Origin: Gammaproteobacteria bacterium
Lineage (GTDB): Bacteria; Pseudomonadota; Gammaproteobacteria; Pseudomonadales; Halieaceae
Length of the DNA: 44,596 bases
Reading direction: 5' to 3'
Assembly: GCA_030433415.1 (NCBI GenBank)
Contig: JAUIMF010000022.1
Span: 1-44,596 of the forward strand
The notes under the pieces are model-generated. The model had not been told where the DNA came from. It searched no databases and saw only the letters and a program-made list of their open reading frames with translations. Below are positions 35,039-44,129 of the stretch, in pieces. A program made the translations under genes and the position numbers. Each line of letters opens with the position of its first letter. Position 1 is the first letter of the stretch.

Positions 35039-35728
35039 ATGACGAGTAGCGGCAGCCTCAAAGAAGAACTCGCGCGATTCAAGCGTCGTCGCATTCGCGA
35101 GGAGGCAGCCCACTTGTTCTTTCTGCAGGGCTACGAAGGCACCACCATTGATGCCATAGCGGATCGCCTGAAGGTGACGAAACCGTTCATCTACAGCTAC
35201 TACAAGAACAAGGGTGAAATTCTCTACGATATCTCCCGTCTCGGAATAACCGTCTCCCTCGAAGCCCTCGACACGTGCCTGGCAGCCCCCGGGAACCACT
35301 GGGATCGCCTGAAGCTCATCATTGATCGCGTCAGTCACCTCATTTTCGAAAACGAAGAGGCCCTCGTCGTTTATTTGCGCGAAGAAAAAAATCTGGCAGA
35401 GAACCGGGCGAGGGAAATACGGGAGCTGCGCTCGCTCTTTGATCATCGACTGGCGGAGCTTTTGATCGCGGGCAATGAAAACGGGGACTTTGATGTCGAC
35501 AACCCAAGCCTCACGGCCACCACAATCGGCGGCATGATGAGCTGGGTAGTGCTCTGGTATAGCCCCGGCGGCCACTGGTCCGAGACTGAAGTCATCAGCA
35601 ATCTTCTGCATAACATCAGCCGGATGGTGCTGCCAAAAAAGAACAGCGACACGGGTGGCGATACGGCATCTGCAGGCAGGACCATGGCCCAACGTCGAAG
35701 CAAGGCGCCGTTGCGTCGCGCAAAGTAA
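35039..35728 (+). CDS. TetR-family transcriptional regulator
   Basis: This 229-residue protein has the TetR N-terminal helix-turn-helix: RIREEAAHLFFLQGYEGTT, then IDAIADRLKVTKPFIYSYYKNK (about residues 20-60). The C-terminal ligand-binding part is helical with no recognised pocket motif. It lies 34 bases after the dehydrogenase gene and 30 before the CoA ligase gene. Such regulators in catabolic clusters commonly bind an acyl-CoA intermediate and relieve repression. The AT-rich palindrome upstream of the dehydrogenase is the obvious candidate operator, which would let it control both divergent units. Confidence 0.93.
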   Translation: MTSSGSLKEELARFKRRRIREEAAHLFFLQGYEGTTIDAIADRLKVTKPFIYSYYKNKGEILYDISRLGITVSLEALDTCLAAPGNHWDRLKLIIDRVSHLIFENEEALVVYLREEKNLAENRAREIRELRSLFDHRLAELLIAGNENGDFDVDNPSLTATTIGGMMSWVVLWYSPGGHWSETEVISNLLHNISRMVLPKKNSDTGGDTASAGRTMAQRRSKAPLRRAK

Positions 35729-35758
35729 TGTCAAACGTAACCACAAAGGAGTGCCATC

Positions 35759-37375
35759 GTGACCGAAACACACCGTGATTCCCGTGTTCCCGACCGCGAA
35801 ACCTGCGTGGTCCGGTATCTCATTGACCGCTGGGCAGCAGAAACCCCCAACGACGTGTACGCCATATTCGAATCCGGCGAAACCTGGACCTACACCGAAT
35901 TGCGAGAAAAGGTCCGTGCAACCGCCGCCGGCCTGGCTGCACACGGCGTTGCACAGGGTGACCACGTCGCGGTGTGGCTCTTTGGTGGACGCGAGGGAAT
36001 CCTGACTTTCTTTGCCATCAACTACCTTGGCGCGGTCTTCGTGCCTTTCAACACCGCGTACAAAGGCATGCTCCTTGAGCATGTGCTGCATAATTCTGAT
36101 GCCCGCCTATTGGTCGCCAACCGGGATTTGATTCCTCGTCTGGCAGAAGTAGACACGGCAAATCTTGAGGCGGTCGTTGCCGTAGCAGGTGCTCCCGACA
36201 GCTCTCCCCTGCCCTGGCACAGCTTCGAAGAGATTGCGCAGAGTGAGGAGTTGCTGCCAGAGCTCATGCATCCGATTGAGCCATGGCACAACCAATCGAT
36301 TATTTACACCTCGGGTACAACGGGCCCATCGAAGGGCGTGCTCTCGTCCTACCTGCACCTGTTCACCAATGCAGGACCAGAAACCTGGCACTTCGTGACC
36401 GGGACCGATCGCTTCCTCGTCAACATGCCCCTGTTCCATATCGGTGGTATGGGCATCATCTCGGTAATGCTCGCCCGAGGGGGCTCCATCGCCGTTATGG
36501 AGAACTTTGACACCGAGCGCTTCTGGCCCTTTGTGCGACAGACCGAAACAACAGCGGCCTTTCTTCTCGGCGTTATGGCGACGTTCCTGCTCAAGCAGCA
36601 GGCCACAGAGAGCGACAAGGACCACAGCCTGCGCCTTGCCTTCATGGTCCCCATGACGGAAGCCGCCACCGAACTCCACCAACGCTTTGGCATCGATATC
36701 TACACCATATTCAACATGACCGAGATTTCCTCTCCCATCGTGTCGGACCCGAATCCAACCAAACGGGGAACCTGCGGCAAGAAGCGTGATGGTGTGGATG
36801 TTCGCCTCGTGGACGAAAATGACTGCGAGGTCGGCGTTGGTGAGATCGGTGAGATGTTGGTGCGCACGGATCGACCCTGGGGCATGAATTCTGGCTACTA
36901 CAAAAACCCGGAAGCGACCGCACAGGCGTGGCGTAATGGCTGGTTCCACACCGGCGACTGTTTTCGTCGAGATGAAGACGGCTACTACTACTTTGTGGAC
37001 CGGCGCAAAGATGCGATACGACGGCGCGGAGAGAACATCTCATCGTTTGAGGTGGAAGCCGAAGTGGTGGCATACCCCGCGGTGCGCGAAGCGGCAGCCT
37101 ACGGCGTGCCCAGCGAGCTATCCGAGGATGACGTGATGGTGGCGGTGGCACCCGTAGCCGGCCAGACCATCGATCCTGAGGCGCTGACGCATTTTCTGGT
37201 GGAGCGAATGGCCTACTTCATGGTGCCCCGCTATATCCGAATTCTTGACGAACTGCCAAAAACACCCTCGGCCAAAGTGCAGAAACATCTGCTGCGAGGC
37301 GAGGCTGTGACCGAGGATACCTGGGATCGCGAGGCCGCCGGCATCAAAGTCAAGCGTGAGGCGCTGAGTGCCTGA
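35759..37375 (+). CDS. AMP-dependent acyl-CoA ligase (CaiC-like)
   Basis: This 538-residue ANL-superfamily ligase activates a carboxylic acid to its CoA thioester. IIYTSGTTGPSKGVLSS lies near residues 180-196, YTIFNMTEISSP is the A5 motif, WFHTGDCFRRDEDG is A7, and DAIRRRGENISSFEVE is A8. The catalytic Lys is in KTPSAKVQKHLL. The A8 motif with RRRGENISS is characteristic of the crotonobetaine/carnitine-CoA ligase subgroup. The start is a GTG with AAAGGAG upstream. It lies between TetR and the TonB receptor in a likely operon and is the expected first intracellular step for an imported acid. Confidence 0.93.
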   Translation: MTETHRDSRVPDRETCVVRYLIDRWAAETPNDVYAIFESGETWTYTELREKVRATAAGLAAHGVAQGDHVAVWLFGGREGILTFFAINYLGAVFVPFNTAYKGMLLEHVLHNSDARLLVANRDLIPRLAEVDTANLEAVVAVAGAPDSSPLPWHSFEEIAQSEELLPELMHPIEPWHNQSIIYTSGTTGPSKGVLSSYLHLFTNAGPETWHFVTGTDRFLVNMPLFHIGGMGIISVMLARGGSIAVMENFDTERFWPFVRQTETTAAFLLGVMATFLLKQQATESDKDHSLRLAFMVPMTEAATELHQRFGIDIYTIFNMTEISSPIVSDPNPTKRGTCGKKRDGVDVRLVDENDCEVGVGEIGEMLVRTDRPWGMNSGYYKNPEATAQAWRNGWFHTGDCFRRDEDGYYYFVDRRKDAIRRRGENISSFEVEAEVVAYPAVREAAAYGVPSELSEDDVMVAVAPVAGQTIDPEALTHFLVERMAYFMVPRYIRILDELPKTPSAKVQKHLLRGEAVTEDTWDREAAGIKVKREALSA

Positions 37376-37443
37376 GATTCACTTACCTCAATAGCAACAA
37401 AAACTGACATCAACGATAACGATAAAACCTCTTGGAGGGGACA

Positions 37444-39645
37444 ATGCAGATAAAACAGAACCTGCTCATCGGTACGGCATTAACCGCCGCCCTTGTAAGC
37501 TCGCAGAGCACCCTGGCCCAGGGGGCCCTTGAAGAAGTCGTGGTGACCGCAACCAAGCGCGACGCGAGCCTGGTCGATCTCGCCGCAGCCGCCAGCGTAT
37601 TGGGTGGCGACCAGATCGGTCCGGGAGGCGTGCAAAACGTACGCGACATGGTGGCCGAGGTCCCCAACCTCTCCATCGGTGATCAGTTTGGCTTCGCCCG
37701 CGTGTTCATGCGCGGCATTGGCATGACGAGCATCGATATCGGCGGAGAAGGCGCGGTGTCATTCCTACAAGATGGCGCGATCATTCCACGACCCGCGGCG
37801 CAGTTGGTGGGCATGTTTGACCTGGCCCAGGTTGAAGTACTGCGTGGCCCCCAGGGTACGCTGTATGGTCGCGGGGCAACGGCGGGAGCGATCAACCTTG
37901 TGACCACCAAACCCGGTGAAGAGCTTGGCGGATACGTGAATCTCAGCCTTGGCAACTACAACATGAAAACCCTCGAGGGAGCGATAGACATCCCCTTGAG
38001 CGACGACTGGGCCTTACGCCTGGCGACGAAAATTGAAAAACGTGACGGCTACGGTGACAACCTGTTCACGGGTAATGAAGTCGACGATCGCGACGCTGCC
38101 GCCTACCGCGCAACGCTTGCCTACGACCCCGATGCAAACTGGGATGCCACGCTCAGCTATCAGTTCTATGAAGAAGACGACAACAACTTTGCCTTCCACT
38201 ACTTCGGCCCATCCGCAGGTACCGTCGGCGGTGTGCCACCGGCCGTACCGGTGCTCGGTGGCCGTACCGTGTTCGACGTCGGCGGCACACCCTACGATAT
38301 TTACTCGGATCAAGAGGCCATCAATGATCGCGATGGCTTCATGGCCAACCTCATCGTCAATGTCGAGTTGTCTGAGGGCGTGAGCCTTCGGTCCGTAACT
38401 TCGCTGCAGAATCTTGATCGTTTTCTGCGCGACGACCTGGACTCGACGGAACAGAACCTGTTTGGCCAGAACAACTACACCGAAGAAAGCGACTCCTTCG
38501 GCCAGGAATTCACCCTGAACATCGTCCGCGACAACTACAGCGTGCTCGCTGGGGCCATGTATTTCGAAGAGGAGTTGTTCGGTGAGGTGCGGGTTCCCCT
38601 GACCAATATCTGCTTTCTTCTTGCCCCGGCACTGTGTGGCACGCCCGTGGGCGACGGTCTTAACAGCGGCCAGTATCTGCAGGATGGCGACGTGGACATC
38701 ACCGCCTACGCTGCGTTTGTAGAGGCCACGATTCCCCTGGGAGATAAATTCAGCCTGATCGCCGGCCTTCGCTACAACTACGAGGAGCGGGAAGGAACGG
38801 GGACGTTTATCTTCGATGCCATCGGCCTAAACGTACCCACTGATGCGGAAGCCGACTGGGACGAGATCACACCACGTATCACGCTTGAGTACCGGCCCAA
38901 TGACAACATGCTGCTCTATGCCACGTATAACGAGGCTTTCAAGTCAGGCGTAATCAACACCGGGAGCCTGAGCCCGCCCCTTGATCCCGAAACCGTGGAC
39001 GCCTTCGAACTGGGCTGGAAGGGCCAGTCAGCGGATGGCAGCCTCTCCTACGCAGTCGCCGCGTTCCTGTATGACTACCAGAACCTGCAGATCTCCTTTG
39101 TCGATGAAAACAGCACGGTGAGCACCATCAATGCTGCCGAGGCCGAGAACTACGGCGCTGAACTCGAGCTGAACTACGCGTTCTCGGATGCCTTCAGCAT
39201 CGATTTCTTCGCGACTTACCTGAGCGCGGAGTATGAAGAGTTTATCAACGGCGACTACGCCAATGGTTTCGTCCTGGTGGATCTGAGTGGCAACACGCTG
39301 CCCAATGCGCCGGAATATACTTTCAAGCTGGGGGCGACCTACCAGACGGCAGTCGGCGATGGCCATCTGCGCCTACGGGCAGAGGGCTACTATCAGGATG
39401 ATGTCTACTTCACCGAGTGGAACCGGGCTGACGCCTTCCAGGACAGCTACGGGCTGATCAATGCCAGCGCCGAGTACAGCTTTGGTCCCGGCGGCAACTG
39501 GATGGTGAGTGTCTGGGGACGAAACCTCAGCGATGAGGAAGTTATTTCCAATAACATTATCACCGCACCACTTTACAGCTCCCTGCGGGTTGGCTCTATG
39601 CTGCCGCCAAGAACCTTCGGTGTAACCGGTTCCTACGCCTTCTGA
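37444..39645 (+). CDS. TonB-dependent outer-membrane receptor
   Basis: This 733-residue protein is an outer-membrane beta-barrel with an N-terminal plug, importing a substrate using TonB energy. A signal peptide ends at STLAQ, followed by a TonB-box-like LEEVVVTATKR (about residues 29-39). Plug motifs include VRDMVAEVPNLSI, RVFMRGIG and EVLRGPQGTLYGRGATAGAINLVT. Barrel strands alternate to a terminal Phe (VTGSYAF). GGAGGGG precedes the ATG. It is last in the TetR/CoA-ligase operon and is followed by a hairpin terminator. This receptor class often takes up non-siderophore organic molecules in marine bacteria; the companion genes suggest uptake of the cluster's acid or a precursor. Confidence 0.93.
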   Translation: MQIKQNLLIGTALTAALVSSQSTLAQGALEEVVVTATKRDASLVDLAAAASVLGGDQIGPGGVQNVRDMVAEVPNLSIGDQFGFARVFMRGIGMTSIDIGGEGAVSFLQDGAIIPRPAAQLVGMFDLAQVEVLRGPQGTLYGRGATAGAINLVTTKPGEELGGYVNLSLGNYNMKTLEGAIDIPLSDDWALRLATKIEKRDGYGDNLFTGNEVDDRDAAAYRATLAYDPDANWDATLSYQFYEEDDNNFAFHYFGPSAGTVGGVPPAVPVLGGRTVFDVGGTPYDIYSDQEAINDRDGFMANLIVNVELSEGVSLRSVTSLQNLDRFLRDDLDSTEQNLFGQNNYTEESDSFGQEFTLNIVRDNYSVLAGAMYFEEELFGEVRVPLTNICFLLAPALCGTPVGDGLNSGQYLQDGDVDITAYAAFVEATIPLGDKFSLIAGLRYNYEEREGTGTFIFDAIGLNVPTDAEADWDEITPRITLEYRPNDNMLLYATYNEAFKSGVINTGSLSPPLDPETVDAFELGWKGQSADGSLSYAVAAFLYDYQNLQISFVDENSTVSTINAAEAENYGAELELNYAFSDAFSIDFFATYLSAEYEEFINGDYANGFVLVDLSGNTLPNAPEYTFKLGATYQTAVGDGHLRLRAEGYYQDDVYFTEWNRADAFQDSYGLINASAEYSFGPGGNWMVSVWGRNLSDEEVISNNIITAPLYSSLRVGSMLPPRTFGVTGSYAF

Positions 39646-39651
39646 GGCCTA

Positions 39652-39702
39652 GCGGGCCGGGGTCAGGTCTACGACCATAGCCCCGGCCCGCGCTATCATT
39701 TT
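39652..39702 (+). terminator. Bipartite hairpin terminator after the TonB receptor gene
   Basis: GCGGGCCGGGG pairs perfectly with CCCCGGCCCGC (11 bp) across an 18-base loop that itself contains a GGTC/GACC stem. A short ATTTTG follows. It lies 6 bases after the stop codon of the receptor gene and probably ends the plus-strand unit, although the T-run is weak. Confidence 0.75.
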
Positions 39703-39756
39703 GTTCGTCAGCGCACGGTGCGCTTAGTTGAGGTAAATCCTGATACCCTCGCTCCG

Positions 39757-40827
39757 ATGAACCGCATCCTCCTGGCTCTACTACTGACAGTTGGAGCCCT
39801 GTTCCTGACTGCATGCAACACGTTGTCGTACTACCACCAGCTTACGCGCGGCCATCTCGAAATTGCCCGCAAGGCAACGCCGCTCCATGAGGCGATCGCA
39901 TCTTCAGACCCTGCCACGGCCTCGAAGCTGGCGCTGGTCCAGCGCGCCCTGGCATTCGCTGAACAGGAGCTCGGCCTCGATGCCAATGGCAGCTACGAAC
40001 GCTACGTCGACCTTGAGCGAAGCTATGTACTGCACAATCTCTATGCCGCAGAGGAATTCTCGACGGCGCTCAAGCACTGGTGCTACCCGGTGGTCGGCTG
40101 CGCCGCCTATCGCGGCTATTTTGATGAGGCGTTACTGGAACAGGAGCGATCACGGCTCAAACAACTGAACTACGATACCCATAAAAGCCCCGTGACCGCC
40201 TACTCCACGCTGGGATGGTTCGACGATCCTGTGCTCAACACATTTTTAGCGCTCCCGGAGTACCGACTCGTTGGGCTGCTCTTTCATGAGCTGGCGCACC
40301 AGCGGCTTTACGTGAAAGGCGACACGGAGTTCAACGAGTCCTTTGCCACTGCGGTGGAACGAGCCGGGCTACGCGCGTTCTATCGCAACTCCCTGGGGCC
40401 AGAGCTTGCCCACTACCAGGCCCATGCCGACACCCTCAATCGCATCGATGCGCTGGCCCAAAGCACGCGGGACCAGTTGGCCGAGCTTTACCACCAGCCT
40501 ATTGCCGACGCCGAAAAACGCGCGCGCAAAACCGCTATTCTGAAATCCACCACCGCAACGTATGAACAACTTATCGGGCGCGACGTCGACACGCTAAACA
40601 ATGCGAGTCTGGGCGTGATCAATACCTACGGAGCGCTGGTACCCGCCTTTGAGAAGGTGCTGGATTCTGTGCAGGGCGATCTACGCCTGTTCACAACGAT
40701 GATGCGATCTCTGGAGCCGCTCGACGTCACGGCGCGGCGCACCTGCTTGAGGGACTGGGGCGAAAATCGGGCTGCATCCGAGACTCAGTCAGTCTGCCCG
40801 CCGCGTCTGACGCTTGAGACACCGTAG
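39757..40827 (+). CDS. Putative lipoprotein aminopeptidase
   Basis: This 356-residue protein matches the predicted aminopeptidase family COG4324/DUF2265. A lipoprotein signal ends at FLTAC (Cys20 or so from the chosen ATG), so it is membrane-anchored. The zinc motif HELAH lies in LVGLLFHELAHQRLYVKGD, followed by FNESFATAVERAG, whose Glu is the likely third ligand in a gluzincin-type site. A conserved YNAYPVVG-type segment is seen as YPVVGCAAYRGYF. The longer frame would add 13 residues before the signal peptide. Its specificity is unknown. It has no obvious link to the catabolic cluster, which ends with a terminator just upstream. Confidence 0.86.
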   Translation: MNRILLALLLTVGALFLTACNTLSYYHQLTRGHLEIARKATPLHEAIASSDPATASKLALVQRALAFAEQELGLDANGSYERYVDLERSYVLHNLYAAEEFSTALKHWCYPVVGCAAYRGYFDEALLEQERSRLKQLNYDTHKSPVTAYSTLGWFDDPVLNTFLALPEYRLVGLLFHELAHQRLYVKGDTEFNESFATAVERAGLRAFYRNSLGPELAHYQAHADTLNRIDALAQSTRDQLAELYHQPIADAEKRARKTAILKSTTATYEQLIGRDVDTLNNASLGVINTYGALVPAFEKVLDSVQGDLRLFTTMMRSLEPLDVTARRTCLRDWGENRAASETQSVCPPRLTLETP

Positions 40828-40917
40828 TCCCACTCCTATACTCCTCTGGTATCAACGCGGGTTAGACGCTGTCCAGTTCCGGCCCACACAGCTCCCGCAA
40901 ATCCCCTCGGGGCCGAA

Positions 40918-40951
40918 GCGAGAGCAGCCACCCCTGGCTTAGCGGTCTCGC
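40918..40951 (+). other. Stem-loop in the leader of a lipoprotein gene
   Basis: GCGAGA pairs with TCTCGC, enclosing a second perfect stem AGCCA/TGGCT with loop CCCC. It lies 27 bases before the next gene's start codon and is preceded by CCCCTCGGGG. There is no T-run. It could be a leader RNA structure or chance pairing in GC-rich sequence. Confidence 0.4.
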
Positions 40952-40977
40952 CGGGTTACGCAAAAAGGGATTTGTCC

Positions 40978-42000
40978 ATGATCACCAGACCATTTCTGAC
41001 CGCAACCTTGTTACTGCTTGTGCTTAGCGGCTGCAAAATCGAATTGAGTACAACGGCGGGCGGACGCATCACAACAAATTCCGGCAACTTCAGCTGCCTG
41101 CCCGAACAATCCTGCCCCGTAATCGAGGTGAGCGACACGAACTTCGACGAGACCTTTGTTGCCGTACCTGACCAGGGTTTTGTCTTTGACGGCTGGCGTA
41201 AGCGCCACTACGGCCTGTGCGGCGACCGCACGGACGACTGCCGACTGTTTACCAGTGGATTCGCCGGCAACAATACGCTGCTGTCGGTTCTTGAAAGTGA
41301 TCGCACGTTCTTTCTGGAAGCGGTATTTCGTGAACAGGGCGTGAGCGGCACCGCGCTGTCCCTCACCGACGATGATCGCCCCTCGACATCGCCCTGCCCC
41401 AACCAGGACGTGCTGAAGGACGCTGGCGAACTGGCCTCGTTCCGGGACGCGGTACTGACCGGTGCTCTCGCGTTTCGCGATGTGCCGTTCAGCAGCGGCG
41501 ATCCCGACAACTTCAAAAAGAAATGTGGTTTCGAGGAGTTCTGGGACCCCGCCGCCAATACCAAAGACGTTTCGCCGATGAGCGTTGGCATCACATCGGT
41601 GAACATTTCCCAGCTACTGAATAACGGTAACGCCGGTATCTGCGCCACGGGTTCATCACCCTCGAACTTCCTCAGCGGCTTCCCCCAGGCCGGGGTCTAT
41701 CGCACCGAATTCAAGGCGGCAAAGGGAGGCACCAACTACCTGGTGCGCCTGCGCAGCACAGTGAGCGGCAGTGCGGCGGGCAACGAATTCCTGACCGAAT
41801 CGATCAGCGGCGATGACATAGAAAACAACGTGCAGTACCGCGTGAACGGCAAAGTCGCGAAGCACGATAACGTGTTGACCGCCATGCTGAACGCGTTGAC
41901 GCCCAGCGGCGATGCGGTGCAACTGGACGTCCTGCGTAGCGGCGGTGGTGATGTCATTCTGAGTGTGGCGGTCGAAGTGATCTGCGTCGCCAAGAGCTGA
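40978..42000 (+). CDS. Lipoprotein with repeat-type beta domain, function unknown
   Basis: I do not recognise the function of this 340-residue lipoprotein. Its signal ends at LVLSGCKIEL, giving an acylated cysteine. Residues 20-125 carry a pattern seen in the bacterial InlB-like/Flg_new beta-grasp repeats: VAVPDQGFVFDGWRKR followed by FLEAVFREQG, and cysteine pairs (Cys near positions 37, 43, 80, 87) that could form disulfides. The remainder has no recognised motif but includes another cysteine-containing segment, KKCGFEEFWDP. It overlaps the oppositely oriented transporter gene by 47 bases at the 3' ends. It is probably periplasmic or surface-exposed. Confidence 0.75.
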   Translation: MITRPFLTATLLLLVLSGCKIELSTTAGGRITTNSGNFSCLPEQSCPVIEVSDTNFDETFVAVPDQGFVFDGWRKRHYGLCGDRTDDCRLFTSGFAGNNTLLSVLESDRTFFLEAVFREQGVSGTALSLTDDDRPSTSPCPNQDVLKDAGELASFRDAVLTGALAFRDVPFSSGDPDNFKKKCGFEEFWDPAANTKDVSPMSVGITSVNISQLLNNGNAGICATGSSPSNFLSGFPQAGVYRTEFKAAKGGTNYLVRLRSTVSGSAAGNEFLTESISGDDIENNVQYRVNGKVAKHDNVLTAMLNALTPSGDAVQLDVLRSGGGDVILSVAVEVICVAKS

Positions 42001-43999
42001 CGGCGGGCAACAGGGTCAGATTGCAGACAAAGGCCAGCAGCAGCCCCATGGGCGTCAGCATCCCGATGAATCGGTTGGACTGAATACCCGAAAGCAGCAT
42101 GGTGGCCGTCGCCAGCGCCAGTATCACGGACGTGGCCAGCAGCGCAGGCCCCGCGTTCACTGCGTTGCGACGCCAGCGCCCCCGACGGCTTTTGCCGCGC
42201 CCCCAGATCATGTGAATCGCATCATCGTTGGCGAGCCCGAGCAACAACGCGGGCACGGGCAATAGCGCGACGGACCAGGGTATCTGCATTGAGGCCATAC
42301 ACCCGCCTACGACCAGCAGCGGCAGCAACGTACCTGCCAATCCCGCCAACGTGAGTACTGGGTCCCTGACCGCCAGCAACAGCACCCCAACGATGATCCC
42401 CAGGGAGCAGACAAAGCCAATGACCAGATTCTTCAGTCCCAGCGCTTCGACCTGGTGGGTGTAAAAACCCGGCCCCGACAATGTGAGGGTGTAGTTCGGC
42501 AACGTGTCTTCAGCAAAATTACTCACCCACGCAAAGATCTCGCTTTTGCGCCTGAAATCTGCGGCTGTGAGATACCACTGCAACCTGACGGCGCCCTGAC
42601 TGTACCAAGGTGTTATCTGCGCTAGCGGCGTGATCGCATCACCCACCATAGCTTGCGAATCACCGGCGTCGTTCTCGAGCAAGCGGCGCAGCTCGGACTC
42701 CTCGACCAGAGCGAACGGCAGAATGACCCGGGCCTCGTCAATGGTGCGTAAATAATTGGCCGTGAACATGACGGCACCGAACAGGCGGTCAGCTTGGGCC
42801 GCTTCTTCACTCTTCGGCCGTAGAACCACCTCTACCGGATTCAGGTCACTCCCCGTAAGCGCCCGCATCCGCTCGATATCCCGGGCGATGGGCCGATGCG
42901 GCGCAAAAACCTGTGGGTAGTCACTGCCAATGGGTAAATCGCTCAACACCCCAACGGACAGTGCCGCGACAGAGACCCAGAGCGTGATCACCTGCGCGGG
43001 CCATCGTTGAGCCACACGCGCAAGACTCAGGGACAGGCGCGCCGGCCAGCGCGGCAATGTGCCAATGGTGTCGGCGCTCGCCAGTACTCGCGTCCCCAGG
43101 GTAAAGGTCAGTGCAAAGGCGATGACGGTACCGATAGCTGCCCAGAAACCAAAGCGGGCGACCAGCGGCGACGCATCCGCCACCGTCAGCGTCAAAAAAC
43201 AACCCGCTGTCGTCAGCGTGGTCAGCAGGCAGGGAATGACAACGCGTTTTGTAGCACGCGGGGCTCTACGCCTCCCACGCTGTGTATCCAATGCCGCCGC
43301 CACGTACAGATGAAATACATCCAGCGTGGCAATCGCCCAGATCACGGGCAGCAGTGACACCAGCAATGCATTGATCTGCGGCTCCAGCAGGTACTGCAGT
43401 GCCAGACAGAACATCGTGGTCACCGACGTCATCGCCAGCGACAACCACAGCGCGGACCAGGACCGGAAAAATGCGTACACAACCCCCACGCTGGCGACGA
43501 TAAGCAGTGGCAGCATCAGTCGGGTGTCGGCCCGGGCCATCTCCCAGGAGGCGGCGCGCAACCGTGGAACACCGACGATGGCGGCTGGATACTTTGGCCC
43601 CAGATGCCGCGATACAACCTGATCGATGCCACGCTGTAGGGCGCGCGCAGCATCCAGACCTCGGTTCGTTGCGTCGGTCCACACAATCACAAGCTCAGCG
43701 TCCAAAGCCAGCCTGCCCTGCAAGTCCAATGCGTCACCCCGAGAACGGGCGGAGTGCGTGGCAAAGGTTTCTTTGACCCCCGGCAGCGATGCGAGATCGT
43801 TCTGCAGACGCGTGAGCACCACGGGGTCCACGGGCTGATCTGCATCCAGAGCGATCAGCACAGGCTCTGCATCGGCCCCAAAAAGTTCGCGAAGCGCTTG
43901 TACGCTCGCTGCCTGATCTGCCGACAGCATCTGTTCCAGCGTCGGCGAGTCATTGACCACCATGGCGTCGATCAACGTTTTCGCCCCAAGCAGGCTCAC
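41954..43999 (-). CDS. RND/MMPL-family transporter
   Basis: This protein, 681 residues from the first standard start (GTG), belongs to the RND superfamily, MMPL/HpnN-like branch that moves lipids or hydrophobic compounds. It has two repeats of a periplasmic domain followed by groups of membrane helices: LMLPLLIVASVGVVYAFF, MTSVTTMFCLALQYLL, VSLLPVIWAIATLDVFHLY, and later NLVIGFVCSLGIIVGVLLL, VALLPVPALLLGLANDDAIHM (with the Asn-Asp-Asp proton-relay type motif). In-frame codons upstream of the GTG (to 44044) encode KNLRYTLFTIALILVSLLGA, a convincing first membrane helix, with AGAGGA near an ATC codon. The true start is therefore probably upstream and non-standard, or mutated. Confidence 0.86.
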   Translation of the reverse strand: MSLLGAKTLIDAMVVNDSPTLEQMLSADQAASVQALRELFGADAEPVLIALDADQPVDPVVLTRLQNDLASLPGVKETFATHSARSRGDALDLQGRLALDAELVIVWTDATNRGLDAARALQRGIDQVVSRHLGPKYPAAIVGVPRLRAASWEMARADTRLMLPLLIVASVGVVYAFFRSWSALWLSLAMTSVTTMFCLALQYLLEPQINALLVSLLPVIWAIATLDVFHLYVAAALDTQRGRRRAPRATKRVVIPCLLTTLTTAGCFLTLTVADASPLVARFGFWAAIGTVIAFALTFTLGTRVLASADTIGTLPRWPARLSLSLARVAQRWPAQVITLWVSVAALSVGVLSDLPIGSDYPQVFAPHRPIARDIERMRALTGSDLNPVEVVLRPKSEEAAQADRLFGAVMFTANYLRTIDEARVILPFALVEESELRRLLENDAGDSQAMVGDAITPLAQITPWYSQGAVRLQWYLTAADFRRKSEIFAWVSNFAEDTLPNYTLTLSGPGFYTHQVEALGLKNLVIGFVCSLGIIVGVLLLAVRDPVLTLAGLAGTLLPLLVVGGCMASMQIPWSVALLPVPALLLGLANDDAIHMIWGRGKSRRGRWRRNAVNAGPALLATSVILALATATMLLSGIQSNRFIGMLTPMGLLLAFVCNLTLLPAVSSWRRRSLRPPHSE

Positions 44000-44129
44000 C
44001 AGAATCAGGGCTATTGTGAACAGTGTGTATCGAAGATTTTTGATCGGCGTGCTTCCTCTGCTGGAGCAAGCTTACGTGTTTGGGGAGTCAAACGCTCATG
44101 GCCGACAGATAGCCGGGCCAACTCGCCGG

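Noticed and set aside
34874-36091. A 405-codon open frame on the minus strand opposite the TetR and CoA-ligase genes
   Set aside because: It crosses two real genes in antisense and shows low-complexity, non-domain sequence.
40861-40977. Possible c-di-GMP-I (GEMM) riboswitch because of GCCGGGTTACG near its 3' end
   Set aside because: The conserved GACGCAAAGCC core and the GNRA tetraloop helix are not present in the region.
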